Assembly: GCA_030998015.1 (NCBI GenBank)
Contig: JARWMV010000232.1
Span: forward strand, 310,001 to 374,000
From: Ceratorhiza oryzae-sativae
Lineage: Eukaryota; Basidiomycota; Agaricomycetes; Cantharellales; Ceratobasidiaceae
Length of the DNA stretch: 64,000 nt
Direction of reading: 5' to 3'
Below the pieces are notes generated by a model. It was not told the origin of the DNA, did not search any database, and saw nothing but the letters and a program-made list of their open reading frames with translations. Each line of letters starts with the position of its first letter. Position 1 is the stretch's first letter. Positions 12,252 to 25,143 of this stretch are shown here, one piece after another. A program made the translations under genes and the position numbers.

Positions 12252-14890
12252 ATGTTGCACCAACGGATGCTGGCAGCGTTCTCTACTATCTCTTCGTCTC
12301 TCTCGACCATTATCGCAATCCCGACCATCCTCCCAACCACCGAATGGACAAATATACCGATGTGAGTGCTCGTTGTGGTCGTCATCTCTCGCTTGGACCA
12401 TGGGCAACCTACTATCCCCCCAGCTTGTCCGAGGCTACCGCCCATCGCCGTCCCAGATCCTGATCTCAGACATTCTGAGGATAGATTATGAAGCGTATAT
12501 TCTTTCCTACGTAGTTCCGATGGGACGCTACGGATGGGACTTGGCTGCAGACCCTCGCAGCTGGAGCACGGGCTCGAGATCCATGGTGCGTGGTAGGTCG
12601 TTCACGCTGATGCTTCCCTGCATCCCCCCTCCTGCAATTCTCACATTGCCGGCGCCGACACCTTTGCTCGGACTGCCAGCGTCCCCCCCTATTTCCGACC
12701 CTCCCAGCGCCTCGTCGCCTTCTGACCCTAACAGCGCCAGCAGTCGTCCCCACATCGACGCCGCCAGGTCGCCGGGTGTATCCAACGCTACCCACTCCCC
12801 ACCGACCCCTCGCACTCCCAGCGCGCGCATTCGAGTGGCCCCGACTGATGGCCAGCTTCACTCTCGATGCGGGCATGGGTTGGCAGCCGAAGACTGTGTT
12901 CCCCGACTTGTCGGTATCCCATGTACAGGTTCTACAGGTGTTTGTGGACCCCACCATTGGGTATGTGCAAGGTTTCCCCCCCGCCGGCAAGCCGCTGTCC
13001 TATGGTTCGGAGCATGCGATGGCGGGAGTGATCGCACTGGTGGTTCTATATAGTCTGGGTGAGTTTCAGACGGTCACATGCTTGGATTGGGTGATTGCTA
13101 ATATTGGTGAACTAGATTTCGACCTAATTCAGCACTTGTTGTCCGAGGGCAACGTTGTTCAGACCGTGGCAGCCATCCAGTACCTGCTCGATGGTACAGG
13201 GATATCAGTGGACCTTGGTGTGTGTTTTATGGTTGTCAATGAATGCCACCAATACTTAATTGGATGTGTTAGCGTCATATGTTCCAGGAACCCGGGACCC
13301 GCTAGTTGGTGAGTATATGCATCGTAAATGAGCCATATTATTTACTGATGAATCCTAACACGAATGTATTAGAATATCGGGATGAAGATGGCCACATAAT
13401 GGTCCCGCTGGAGACGCCGCCTATGGAATCGACCAACACCCTGGGCAGCTCTGTCGAACCCGAGCAGCCACTGGACAGCAGGGTGTCCAATGCATGCAAA
13501 CTGGATGACCTGGCCCTCCCCTCACCCCCTTCATTACCCAACCGGTCTGTAAAGTCCACACCGTCTACGCTGTCTCCTCCGCCTGTCCTGCCTCCCCCAT
13601 CTGCTCCATCTACTCCTGCACGCCTGGCACCCCCGGCTGCCCTGTCTCTCCCAGCTCTTCCGGCTCCTCCGGCCCCCTCAGCCCCCTTGCCCCCCTCAGT
13701 CAACTCAGCTGCCTCGTCCATCCTGCCCACCTCCCTCACTCACCGTGAGAGCTTAGTTACCAGATCATCCGTGCAGCCCTAGTCAACGGTTGTCGTGCCA
13801 GACACCTGGGAACTGTCGATCCGGGCCAAGCCAGAGGAGTCGCCGGGCTTGGGCACCGCACCAGTGCCTCTGAGTTCCCAACCGAAGCCATCCACTCCCA
13901 ATTGCACCGATTCTCGACAGAAGCCCAATGCCGTGAGGCAGCCGCTGGACATCCCCGAACCAGCTGGCCTAAAGGTGCTAAGGCTCAACATCGGGAGCTC
14001 TTTGAGCGCGACAGTCAAGCAGGCCGAGGCTGTCAAGCCGGTTGTGAATCCCAAGCCAGCCACGAGGAGTTCAAAGCAGGTTAAGCCTTGGAAGAAGGTG
14101 CCAGAGTTTGGACGGCTGGAAGTGTACATGAAGTTGGAGTGGACTGAGCAAAAGTCAGATTGGACGGAACGAACCTTGGATGAGATCGCTCAGGCGGCAG
14201 CTGCTGCGCCCCTCCAGCACCCCAGCACCATTACAAGCGCCAGATTCAATGCCAGCACTACCCCCACCTCAACTAGAGCCCGTTCTCACCCCTATCCCTA
14301 CCCTCGCCCTAACCTCAACTCCAGCCCCAACTTCACAGCTGGCGTCCAACGCCGTTGGACATACCGACCCTCCAGCCTCTCGTTCACCAGCGTGGAGCTC
14401 TGGAGCGTCATCAAGTCGATGGGCAACCCAGCAAACGCCCTTGTCACGTCCTCCAGTGCTTCGAATCCCGTTGACTTTGACACCAGCTCAGACGCGGGCT
14501 CCTGGGCCATTGGGCACGTCAGCAAGGCGATGGGCTCCGCAGTTGGCATCTTGGAGTGGAAGCGAGCGTGTTGAGGCTCACGGTGGGCCGAGTGGATCGC
14601 CCCAGGATGTTGGAGGCCATGGGGTGACAATAGAGCAGGGTGGCGAGAGAAGGGATGGCGGTACAGGAGGCGCTGGTGGGAGCGCCGCGGGATACAGGAG
14701 TACAGAGGCTAGGAATAAGGAAGTTCGTTTGGAAGTGATCAGCAGCGGTGGTAGGAGTCGAGCAAGGTGTGTGGGAGGTGGTGCTGGGGGTGAGCGTGGA
14801 GGTGAGCGTGGTAGAAACGTGGGGGAGGCGTCGTCGAACCCCCAGTGGTTCGCTCAGCAGCGGATTCGACAGAGGAGACGTCAAGCTTGA
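12252..14890 (+). pseudogene. Proline-rich repeat-borne gene, copy 1, frame-broken
   Basis: The gene opens with MLHQRMLAAFSTISSSLSTI and has the same exons as copy 2 at 32693-35534: a VRGYRPSPSQILISDI exon, a Leu/Pro-rich segment, FPDLSVSHVQVLQVFVDPTI, SEHAMAGVIALVVLYSL, a small exon with AAIQYLLDGTGISVDL, and then a long Pro/Ser-rich region and a Gly/Arg-rich C-terminus ending NPQWFAQQRIRQRRRQA. Compared with copy 2, it has an extra C in a C-run near 12690 that shifts the frame, a TAG at 13780-13782 where copy 2 has Gly, and a further frame change between about 14190 and 14330. These make it a likely pseudogene. Function is unknown and no known domain was recognised. Confidence 0.6.
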
Positions 14891-15430
14891 GTAGCCCTGG
14901 GCATTTAGAATGAAGGATAGGATGAACCGTAGAGGGCCAAGACGACAAGATACCCCAGCGACTTAAAAACATACCCTGCCGGTAGCGACACCCGCCCATC
15001 CCCCTCTCCCATCCTGGCTCCCGCTATGTGTGGGTGGCTCCTAGGCCAACCGTTGTTGCTAGATCAACGGCGGAGGAGCTACCCATGCATGGTATGCGAG
15101 CCGACGCGACCTCGAGTCTGGCCCACTCGAGGTTGAGGTCTTGTCCAGAGCCTGGCCAGCTCTGGACGGGGAAGGGAGGGTTGTTCAATGAACCTATCCT
15201 CGACCGGCATCGAACGTCACATACTCGACTCGTCGCTGGACCGTCGGCTGCATGCAATATCACCGTTTCATTCTCCGTTCTACATTAGGTATTTTCCTTG
15301 CTCGTACATCTCTCTGTCTCTCTGCCTCTCTGTCTCTGTCCCCGTTCAAGATTAGCCCTCGCTCCCTCTTCATTTTCATTTCCATCTTTCTCCCTCTCAC
15401 GCTCTCCCACTCTCTCTAATAGTTCAATAT

Positions 15431-16534
15431 GTTCGATTTAATTCCGCCCATTCCATGATTCTGAAAATGTGGTATTTTTTCCCCTCCTGCCCGCCACGCC
15501 CCCGGACCTAGAACACCTACGGTAGTTATCACTAGAGCTGTATTTGTGCTTTTGAGGACTCATAATATCCAAATGATACGAATACACTCTCTGCTGGTTG
15601 ACATGTAGTATCGTTTCAATTCTTTCCGCAAACTGGAACGCATATGACGCGCTCGCATACGCGGCCAGGTCGAACGGGGTCGCCACAGATTTTATCTTGA
15701 ATTTGACCCCGGCTCAAAAAGAAAGTGGGATATTTGTAACCGTTCGCAGTGAGTTGATCCTGTCTTGCCACTCCGTACTCAATCGAGTCGCTTCGATCGA
15801 GGTGGAAGTGAACTAGCATTTTTGCAAGTGCCAAAAGTTGACACACTGATGCTATTTTCGAACGGCGTCGAGCCAGGTAGTGTACAAAGTCTGAAGGCCC
15901 AAAGATGCGGTCTGGTTGACTGTGCAACAAAGAATGTGCGTCGATTCGTTTGTGCATGCCCAAGTCAACCGGCCGCTAAGCATAGGGTTAGGATTGTTTC
16001 AGTTTGATATTAATACGAGTGGATCGCATCCTAAACCAGCTCTGTGGTCTTCCATGCGAACTGCGACTGCGAATTGGCCCTACCTGTCTTGCTAACACCA
16101 ACTCGTCTCACAAGTACGACATGTTTTGAGCGATTCAATCGTGCTGACAGGCTTGGCTTCATTGGCGCCTACTTTGGCGATTGGAAAGCCCAAGCCGTTT
16201 GAGGCCTCACTGGGAACGGCCACTAGTATTTCCTCAGTTTAACCTATGTCTAAGAAGTTCATCACGTCTTGGACGCGTGTGGAGCATTCTTGGGCATGCG
16301 TGTGGCGAGATGGACTTGGTTGGCCAAACTCTATATAGTCTGCCACAGGTGCATGGTATATTGGTCACCCAACACCATACCTACTTCTAAGGTTATCCCA
16401 GTATGATTACAGCGGCCGCAGGGCCTGCGCGATCCGGTAAGATACATGTATTGCACACCCTGAGTGCGGGGAAGGTATAGAACATATAAAGAGAGGAGTT
16501 ATGAAGGAGAGCAGCATATCATCCAACCAGCACG
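15431..16534. other. Intergenic region downstream of RPB1
   Basis: About 1.1 kb between repeat copy 1 and the RPB1 stop. There are short open frames on both strands (for example 15598-15816 and 16181-16390) without recognisable domains. It may include RPB1 3' UTR and decayed sequence. Confidence 0.3.
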
Positions 16535-19500
16535 CTACTTCCATGATGGCGAGGCCTGGAACGTCCCCGTGTTGCCCCACGGCGAGTTCTGTCCATTGGT
16601 CTGGTTCTGTTGATTTTGGTTCGCTTGGCCAGGTACTGGAGCTAAGGAGAGAAAATGAGATGGAAAACTGATAGTCAGAATGATACACTTACACCTTGGC
16701 GACCATACAGGAGACGTTGGACCTGTAAATTAAATTAGTGGACGTTCGTGGGCACCCAATCAAACTATTAACGCACTGTAGGCAGGAGATACCGGTGCTG
16801 AAAAACCAATGAGTATGAGTCAAAGAAGTAAAAAAAATAAACTCACTGTAGGCGGGCGATGCTGGGCTGTAGGTAGGAGAAGTTGGCGCTATCGACAGGA
16901 TTAGGCTCCAAAATGCTGCGTGTGTGGTGTAACTCACAATACCGGGGCGATGCCATCGACTTTGGAGAGGTTGGGGAGGCTTGCATTGGCGCTTAACACG
17001 TTTATTAGTTTATGGTATCGGATGCATTGCGCATGACTTACACGTAGGGCTGTATCGTGGAGAAGTAGGTGAATAGCGGGGGGAAGCAGGGCTGAATGAC
17101 GGAGCTAAAGGGAAAAAATCAGAAAAAGTTTGGCACAGCAAAAAGCAAGCTTACATGTATTGTAGTACCGCGGCGATGTCGGAGAGTAGGTGGGCGCTAG
17201 AGAATGGCTGTTAGATACGAAAAAAAACTAAAAGTATGTGGCTCACATGTTGGGCTGTACGATGGGGAGGTCGGCGAGTACTGAGGTGAAGTCGGACTGT
17301 ACGCAGGTGACGTCAAGTTCATGTTCGGCGAGGTAGGTGAGTAGGACGGCGATGTAATGTACGGCGACGTTGGCCCAAATGGAGATGTCCCGTAGGGTGA
17401 TGTAGCCATTGGCGAAGTAGGCATGTACGGAGAGGTTGGCGAGTAGCCTGGGGAGGCAGGCGAATAGCCACCGAATTGCGAGTCGGGGCCGCGGGGGCTT
17501 TGAGGGAACGGAGGGAATTGGAACCCGCCAGTCGCATCGTCATTTGTAACAAGCGGTGAGAATGCAGCACCCTCAGATTTCCATGCCTCGGCCTGCATCG
17601 GCGATGCCGAGTCATACGGTGTCATGGCTAGCGGCCCAGCAGGTGTCATGCTGCCATTCATCTGAGCAGCGAGCATGTTCTGGATTGGCAAGCGCTGGTC
17701 GACGATGACATCCTTGAGCATGTCGACATCGAGTGCAACGTCGAAAGATCCAGTCCCCATAGGCGCCATTTGTCCAAACAAGACGTTCTCCGCAACACCA
17801 TAGCAATCGTCCTTCTCGCCAACAGCTGCCGCCTCCATCAGGATTTCGACCGTCTCTTCGAAAGAGCAACGCATCAAGGCGCCGGTATCCGCGCGGTTGA
17901 TGCCGTGGCGTGTGATGGCCATGAGGGTACCCCTGTTCGTCATAAGATCACAAAGCAAGGCAAGGTGGCGATAATTGACGTATGAGCCGTCGAACTCGAT
18001 GACGTTACGCAACTCCTTCAGCAATGCAGCGCGTGCGGCCTCGATCCCCAACACCTCGAAAACTTCCGGGCACTTGTTGGAATATGTGCGCGAGAAGTCG
18101 ACTCCATCGACGCTCAACACGTTTTTGAGGTTGACTCCATCGGTTTCCAACACCCACTCCTTGTGGGCACGAGGCTGGAGCTCCCCGTTAGCATCGATCG
18201 TCGGCTTCTCGTGCTCGACCATGAACACGCGGCGGATGTTCTTGATACCACGGAGAGTGACCGAGTCGAGCATGTTGTGTTCGATCTGACGAATGAAGAT
18301 GTCTTCCTCAGAGTGGTCAACAGCCTCGTCCTCCTTGTCGCTGACGACGATCGGGCGGCAACGCAGAATAAGCTTCTCGGAGTTGTCGTCAGAGGGATGA
18401 CCTTCATGTCAGGGTAGAATGCTTGCTCGATACGGTCCGCGATATAACTCATGTCAAGCTTCTTGTCAAGCACCTTTGCGCGGTCGAGCTCGATACGAAG
18501 AACCCATGGCGATTGTTGTGAGAGTGTGCGCTCGTTATTGTCGTCGGGGATAGCGAAGAAAGTCTCGACAAAGTCTCGATCCTCGTCGATGATAGTGTTT
18601 GTTGGATCGGGATCGTAGATGATTTCGGTCGCGGCAGTGATAGTGCGGAGAGTGGTATGAGCGAGCTCGGTCTGGACGATCTTGGCCATGTGTTTATCCT
18701 TAGCGTATTCCGGCTGGAGGAAGACACTGAGCGATGGCGTTTTGATATTTGTCGCGACGTTGATAATCTCCTTGAGACGCGGGACACCGAGCGTGACGTT
18801 TTTACTAGACACACCAGCATAGTGGAAAGTATTGAGCGTCATCTGGGTCGCTGGCTCTCCGATAGACTGTGCTGCGAGCGTTCCGCACATCTCGCCAGGG
18901 TTGACGACTGATGCATTGAATTTGGTCTCAATTTCGCCAATAATCCAGTCAAACGCTTGTCGATTGAGGTGGAGCTCCTCCAAGACTGGGCGGGTCGCGA
19001 AAGTTGACCGGAGATGCATGTTAAAAAGCATGGTCGCGTTGGCCTGGGCTTCCCGACTAATCGGATCGCTGCCTCGTACCACAATCAGACGGCTGGTGAG
19101 CGCAGCAATCTCATCAATGATGTATGCGGGCTCGAGGTCACTCGGCTTGCGTCGATCGATATGGAAAATTTGCTGCGCGTTCTCGATAATACGGCGGAGG
19201 TTGACGGGGAGATAGTGAGGCTGATTGGGATCAGGGGTCTTGAAAATAAATTCGCGCAGCATTCGACGGTCTTCAGTGATCTGGGCAAACTCCTTGTCGA
19301 GTTTGTACTGGAGCTCGGGTGAAGTGCCGTCGATCCCAACCTGAAGTGTCCCTGGAGAGAAACCGCTGCCCGCCTCGAGAACGTCGACGCGGTACTTGCG
19401 ATTGAACGCACGATGCGACAAACGATAAGGCTCGACGCTCTGCCGCTCGATAAACGCTCCGTCCATACCGTCCTCTCCATAGGCAAACTGGACAATATCG

Positions 19501-22500
19501 CCAAGGGAGTTGCGCACAGTGCCATCATAGCAAACGGCAATATCCTCCATCGCCTTTACCAGACGTCGTTGAATGTAACCGGTCTCGGCAGTCTTGACGG
19601 CAGTATCGATAAGACCTTCACGACCGGCCATCGCGTGGAAGAAGAATTCTTGGGGGGTCAAGCCGCGAAGATAGGAGTTCTCGACGAACCCCCGTGACTC
19701 GGCACAATAATCGTCCTTGTTGAAATGAGGCAGAGTCCTGTGCTTGAACCCAAACGGAATTCGCTTTCCTTCGACGCTTTGCTGGCCCACACAACCAGAC
19801 ATTTGTGAGATGTTGATGAAAGAGCCCTTGGACCCGGCGACGACCATCTGCTTGACGTTGTTATCATTCTTCAAACTGTCCTGGGCATCCTTTCCGGTCT
19901 TGTCACGAGCCATATTCAACTCTCGATTGACGTGACTCTCGAAAGATTCGCGGATCGTCATACCCGGCTCGGCGCGCAACCCGTCATAGTAGGCCTCCTG
20001 GATGAGCTTCAACACGTTGTTCTTGGCGGTTTCAATATGAACCGTAATATGAGCCATTGTAGTTTTGTCAGCAATTGTGTCGCCGATGCCAATGCTGAAC
20101 CCGTTGTGAAGGAGCCAGTAATTGACGACCATCTGAAGCGCAGAGAACAGATCACGGCAAATTTCTGGGCCCTTTTCCCTGAACACGATGTGAATGAGAC
20201 CGCCTTGGGATGCACCAACCGTCTTCTTCTCAACAACACCATAAACGATCTGGCCGTTTTCAATGCAAATACCGTCGTCTGCGACTGGATTATACGGGAC
20301 TCGACCAGTCTTCTTGTCCTTGTCGGGAGAGCGCATGACGTTGATGCCAGATGGGATACACATAGACAGGATCTGTTTGCCGGTCCAGAGGGGCTTGGGC
20401 TTCAAGATCGTTGGTGTGGGAACCTGACCATCCCATCCGGGCACCCAGAGAAGAATGTTCTGAACAAAGGCCCAGTCGAGGAAAGTATCGCGAAGAGTGA
20501 TTTTTCGAATGCCGCAAAGAGTGTCCTGGACGATGCCCATGACTGGCTTGTTCGCCTGAGGGGAGATGATCTCAAATGACCGTAAGCACAAAGCCCCGGA
20601 CAAATCAAAGCAGACTGACCTGTCGAGGCACCCATGCAATCTGGCTCAACTCGGCTCTCGTCTCCTCGCTCTGAGGAATGCTACCGAAAAATCGCTCAGA
20701 AACTAAATTGGAATTAGTTTAAAAATAACTTACTGCATGTTCATTTCATCACCGTCGAAATCGGCGTTGTATGGAGGTGTGCTACAGATAGGTAAACACC
20801 AAACGTTCTCTGAACGTCGGCGGCAACTTACACAGAGAGGTTTAGGCGGAAAGCTGCATGCACGTCGGTCATAGTCGCACAAAAGATTCGAAACTAGCAA
20901 CTCACTCGAGTAGGACATGATCTTGACCCGATGGCTCATCATACTCATCTTGTGCAAACTAGGCTGCCGGTTGAACAGGACGTAACTTGCCACAACTGTT
21001 AGCATTGGATCGCTTTTTGAAACAGTCTGAATACTCACTCCCCATTCTTCAAATGCCTTTCCACGATCCAACCATACTGCAATGACGTATCCGCGCGCTT
21101 GTTGTACCTGAGATCAATACGTTCGCCGCTATCGCGTACAACGTATCGCGCGCCAGGATACTCTCGTGGGCCGTTGCGCACGAGCATCTGGAGCCATTCG
21201 ATATTATACGGTGTCACTATTGTAACCCAAGTTAGCCAGGTTTTCGCCGCCGGAACAAAAACTCAGCCCACCTCGCTCAGGGTAGGTTAAATTCATAGCG
21301 ATACTCCTCGGGACGCCGACCTCATCCAGCTGCAGATTTGGGTCACCCGTAATGACAGTACGTGCCGAAAAGTCGACGCGCTTGCCCATCAGATTTCCAC
21401 GTAGCCGGCCTTCCTTGCCCTTCAGACGCGCACGAATCGCCTTGACAGGTCGTCCGGACTTTTGCAACGCCTGGGGAATTCCGGCGATGTCGTTGTCCAT
21501 GTATGTTGCAACATGGAACTGGAGGAGCTGCTCGAATTCAGAAATAACGTGTGCAGGGGATCCTTCTTCTTCACATCGTCGGACATTGATAGACGCTTTG
21601 AGGATATCACCGAGCTTGTACGTCAAATCGTCTTCAGAGCGCACGGTTCCTCCATCGGCAGAAATACTCGGTCGGACAGGTGGTGGCGGGACAGGCAGCA
21701 CTGTCAGGATCATCCAATCCGGACGCGCAAACTCTTCCGATAGGCCAAGCAACGCGAGGTCCGAATCCGAAATCTTCTTCAGAGTGTTGTACACATCCGA
21801 GGCAGGATACAATCGCTTCTCAGGCTGAGACGTGCGACTCTCCTATCATTTCACACGTGTGAATCGTCGATTCAACACCTGTGAGAAAAGCAGCGTTTAC
21901 GTACCGGCTCATCATCATCTGCTCGCCCTTTCTTATAAACGAGGAACAACTTGAGGCCCTCTTTTCGGATAAGGGGTTGGATATGCCCGCAACCGCCATG
22001 ACCAGCTTTGGCAGATACAGCGCCGGCGCCTTCTTCGTCCTTGACCTCGTCCGCCTCGCAAATCATCTTGCCTTTGCAATGCGCCCACACAATCGCCATG
22101 CGCTTCTTGGGATCTCGGACATGCCTGATCTTCTCAGCGAATTGCGTGTCGTTCTATAGAAATATTCCGTCGAGGCAATCGTGTGGCATAGGCAATAAGA
22201 TAAATCCGTCAACAACATGATCTCTTACGGGACCGAACCGGTGTGGTACGGGAAACGAGCGGAATAAATAAGAATAAAAAGGGATAAAGAACACTATACA
22301 ACGCCGCAGAGGATCATTGATCCATCAAACACAGCGCGAGGGTGAGCTGCTAGCGCCAAAAAAGCGACTAGCAGCGCACGTGCCTATCCTAAGCGCTCCA
22401 GTGCATCACACGTCCTCGAGACAGGAAACACCTTCATCGCGACATCCGCTGGCATCACCCAATCGGGTTCTGCACGAGCGTGGACGTGACTCCTCTTCGT

Positions 22501-23292
22501 TCCCCCCATTTCACCACCGCCGGCGGGGCCAGCGGCAACACTCCAGGCCAGCGGATGCAATGGTCCGGCACGCACAGGGTTGAAAAACTTCCAGCGCGGC
22601 GGTCAAGCGACCGACGTCGCGCGCTGGCCTGGCGTGCACGGACCCCGCATGGACTGTAATGAGTGTGCCGCCAGACTTAACAGCCGCCTGAGCGTTGTGG
22701 CTTGGGGTTCTCCGAGACGCGGAGAGAGCCCCCAGAAAATGATCGGGTTTGCACAAGGCAGCGGGGTGGGGGTATAGAAGGAGAGTGGCCGACCGGGAGC
22801 ACTCACAATATCAGCCTTTAACTTTCCACAATTCACGCAAATACACTCGAGGATCTTCTTGACTTTGGTCAGGAAGCCTACAGACAAATGTCAGCAAAAC
22901 GCTATCGAGTGCAAAGAGAATATTGGTATACCGATGTGGAAAACCGGTCGCGCGAGTTCAATGTGACCGAAATGCCCAGGGCACTCCGCCATGCCCTCAC
23001 CACACGTCTGGCACTTGAAGTTACGATCAACCGTTCCCAAGCGGGGATCCATCAGTCCGCCAACTTTGACCTTGCCCGTGCCCTCCTCCAACACCTCGGG
23101 ATACTCGATTTTACATACTGAATACGCTTTCTGCACGTGGGAAGCAACATCAGCGCCGTTCCAACACGTGTAGCCACCGAACGAAAAAAGCCGCCCAACA
23201 CTCACAATTTCTTCTGGAGAAAGGATACCAAACTGAACTTCTTTGACTTTTCGAAGCGGAACGCTGCTGTACGCAAATGACGCGCCGGACAT
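16535..23292 (-). CDS. RPB1: RNA polymerase II largest subunit Rpb1 (one frame break)
   Basis: The catalytic subunit of nuclear RNA polymerase II. The start at 23292 gives [20 protein letters not shown]. The clamp zinc site ([20 protein letters not shown]), [51 protein letters not shown] and the metal-binding loop [12 protein letters not shown] (split by an intron after the codon's CA) follow in order. The bridge/trigger region ([20 protein letters not shown]) and the C-terminal heptads (YSPTSPS and variants, about 20 units) complete it. The tail [14 protein letters not shown]...ASPSWK ends at the stop 16535-16537. A 653-nt intron (22154-22806) is far longer than the others. One base is missing at about 18391-18396: MKVIP must shift frame to continue as [16 protein letters not shown]. 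Since the gene is essential and otherwise perfect, that is probably a sequence error. All CTD introns are phase 1. Confidence 0.97.
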
Positions 23293-23871
23293 GTTGGGGG
23301 AGGGGAATCTAGAACCGAGACAAGAACCAAGCTAGAGAGCAGATTATTTTATGTATTCGAGTGTCCGATGAAAGTAGCCGATGACAGAAAACCAAAAATC
23401 ACAGATTAAGAGAGAGTAAAAGCCAAACGGGGGCTTGTCGTTACTGTTTTGGGGCGCGGGCACAAGGAAATGGGGGGCAACCCGACTGACGCCTTGGTGC
23501 GAGCGAAACGGTGTGTACTGCTACTGCAATGAGCAACAGTACGATGAATCAGCGATGTTGCGGCAGAGTACGACGAGATACGAGCGCAACGTCGGTGGTG
23601 ACGACGAGGATGAGTTCAAACACTGACCCACCTCAGGGCCGGCCCCCGGTCGTTTTGATTCAGGGCCGGCTCCGGGACTTGTATGCACCGCATCTCACTG
23701 ACTCACGCCCATCCAACCGAGATAAATACAATTGATTCAGCCAGAACAAACTTTTTTTTCTCGAAACCTACGACACTTGGAGCGATTCATATATAGAGTA
23801 CACAGAGTAGTCCCAATCCGAACCCAAATAAAATACACAACCCCCATCACCAGGCCGCACCCGCATGGCGA
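23293..23871. promoter_or_regulatory. RPB1 upstream region
   Basis: The 579 bp between the RPB1 start and the next gene's stop should contain the RPB1 promoter. A GC-rich direct repeat (tcagggccggc, twice, around 23634 and 23661) is visible, with gcgcgg/ggggg-rich sequence about 150-200 bp from the start codon. No clear TATA box. Confidence 0.35.
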
Positions 23872-24951
23872 TCACGCGGTGAACACCTCGGGGCTATCAT
23901 ACGTCACTTGCGACAGATGCAGCGACGGATTGGATCGTTTAGGCACCAACAAGCGTGGGCACGAACCGTATTTTGATGATTTTTTCCGCAAAGGCGTTGG
24001 TCGCCGCGTCGAGTCGGGGCTAGACTGTCCACTCGAGCCGGCGTCTGTATTTCTGGCAGTCCATGCCTGGACCTGGTCCCGATACGGACTGAACGTTTGG
24101 ATCTGGTCTGGCCTGGGCGTCAGGAGCTCGTCTTCGTCGGGATATTCCGTCTCGACCGGGAGCTCGACCGTCGTCTGCGGCGGGGTAGCCAAGTATTCCG
24201 ACTCGATTGTCGCATTCGAGTCAGTCGAGGTCATCGAAACAGTACGGCTCATACGGACGTTGCCGTCACTGGACATGTCCTCTGGTTCGTTCTCTACACG
24301 CTAGAGTCGCAGAGCAGACTTGAGTCTAGCCATCCAGACGAGCAAATCAACCGAAACTCACAGGAAACACAATCCCAGCAGCCTCCTCGGTCTCCTCGAC
24401 TCGTTCCAACTGAGCAGAGCTCGACTCGCTCTGGGCCGGAGTCGAGATTTCCTGGCCTTGGCCTTGCGGCACCATAGCCGGCTCTTGCTCTTCCGAAAAA
24501 GCCCCGTGCGTGTCCTTGCTTTTTATTACACGTACATTCTCCTCAAGGACCTTATCGCCATCGCCATGCGTCTCAAGGTACCGAATCTGAACCGCCCAGA
24601 CATCGCTCAGCTCACGCTCTGGAAATTTTTCCATGTGGGACTCACCCCTGTAAGAGCAATCCGGACTCCAAGCCATCCAGCGACGAGCAGGATGCGATTC
24701 TGTACGTCCGTCAGTGAGCATATAGGCCCTTATCGCTCAAGATAAGGACACACCTGGGGTAGGCCATACAGCAGTAGCACAGGCACCCCAACGAGATCGA
24801 CACCGAGCACGCACAGTCGTCCAAAAGACCGAGGGGCAAACGACTGGAGAACATAAGACGTAAAGCTCTCCATCGTGGTAGGCAGCAGCAGGAACAAGCG
24901 AAGGGAATGACGGGGTGGCCACGCGATCTTCACGTTGGTAGGGGGACTCAT
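23872..24951 (-). CDS. Small membrane protein with acidic Ser/Thr-rich tail, unknown function
   Basis: The start at 24951 gives MSPPTNVKIAWPPRHSLRLF followed by two or three hydrophobic segments (FGRLCVLGVDLVGVPVLLLY, then after an intron NRILLVAGWLGVRIALTG). Two further introns lead to ERELSDVWAVQIRYLETHGD, an acidic Glu/Gln-rich stretch and a long polar tail (MSRTVSMTSTDSNATIESEY, PDEDELLTPRPDQIQ, basic PTPLRKKSSKYG) ending EVFTA at 23872. The tail has many candidate phosphorylation sites and looks disordered and cytoplasmic. I recognise no named family. It lies head-to-tail with RPB1 and with the hydrolase gene, on the same strand. Confidence 0.65.
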
Positions 24952-25143
24952 TTAATGGGCCCTTACAGGGTCCCGCACTTGCACGGATATAGCCGGTCCA
25001 AACAAACCCCGCTCGATCCAATTTCATCCACTACTAAATACAGACACGGTACTCATAGATTACACTCTTTCTCGAAGCAATATGTTTATTTGGCAAAACG
25101 CCCCCACAGTTTTGTGCCAGCTGTTGACACCGATTTCAGTCAG

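Larger units (their letters stand above)
11925..15430 (+). repeat. 3.5 kb dispersed repeat, copy 1
   Basis: The sequence from about 11925 (gcaagccaagttcctcgggg) to at least 15275, and probably through the pyrimidine-rich tract to about 15430, is repeated in inverse orientation at 32060-35846. Shared landmarks in the same order are the pyrimidine tract and TATA box at 12147-12200, the exon-intron structure of the proline-rich gene, the 3' block from about 14930 (gtatcttgtcgtcttgg on the opposite strand), the ctcgaggt...ccagagcctggccagctctgg segment near 15115-15165, and a CT-rich 3' tail. Outside the left boundary the two copies differ completely. I saw no transposase or reverse transcriptase, and terminal inverted repeats were not evident, so mobile element versus segmental duplication is undecided. 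Confidence 0.8.

Noticed and set aside
15305..15420. CT-rich microsatellite as an independent simple repeat
   Set aside because: The second repeat copy has a matching purine-rich tract on the opposite strand, so it is treated as part of the 3.5 kb repeat.
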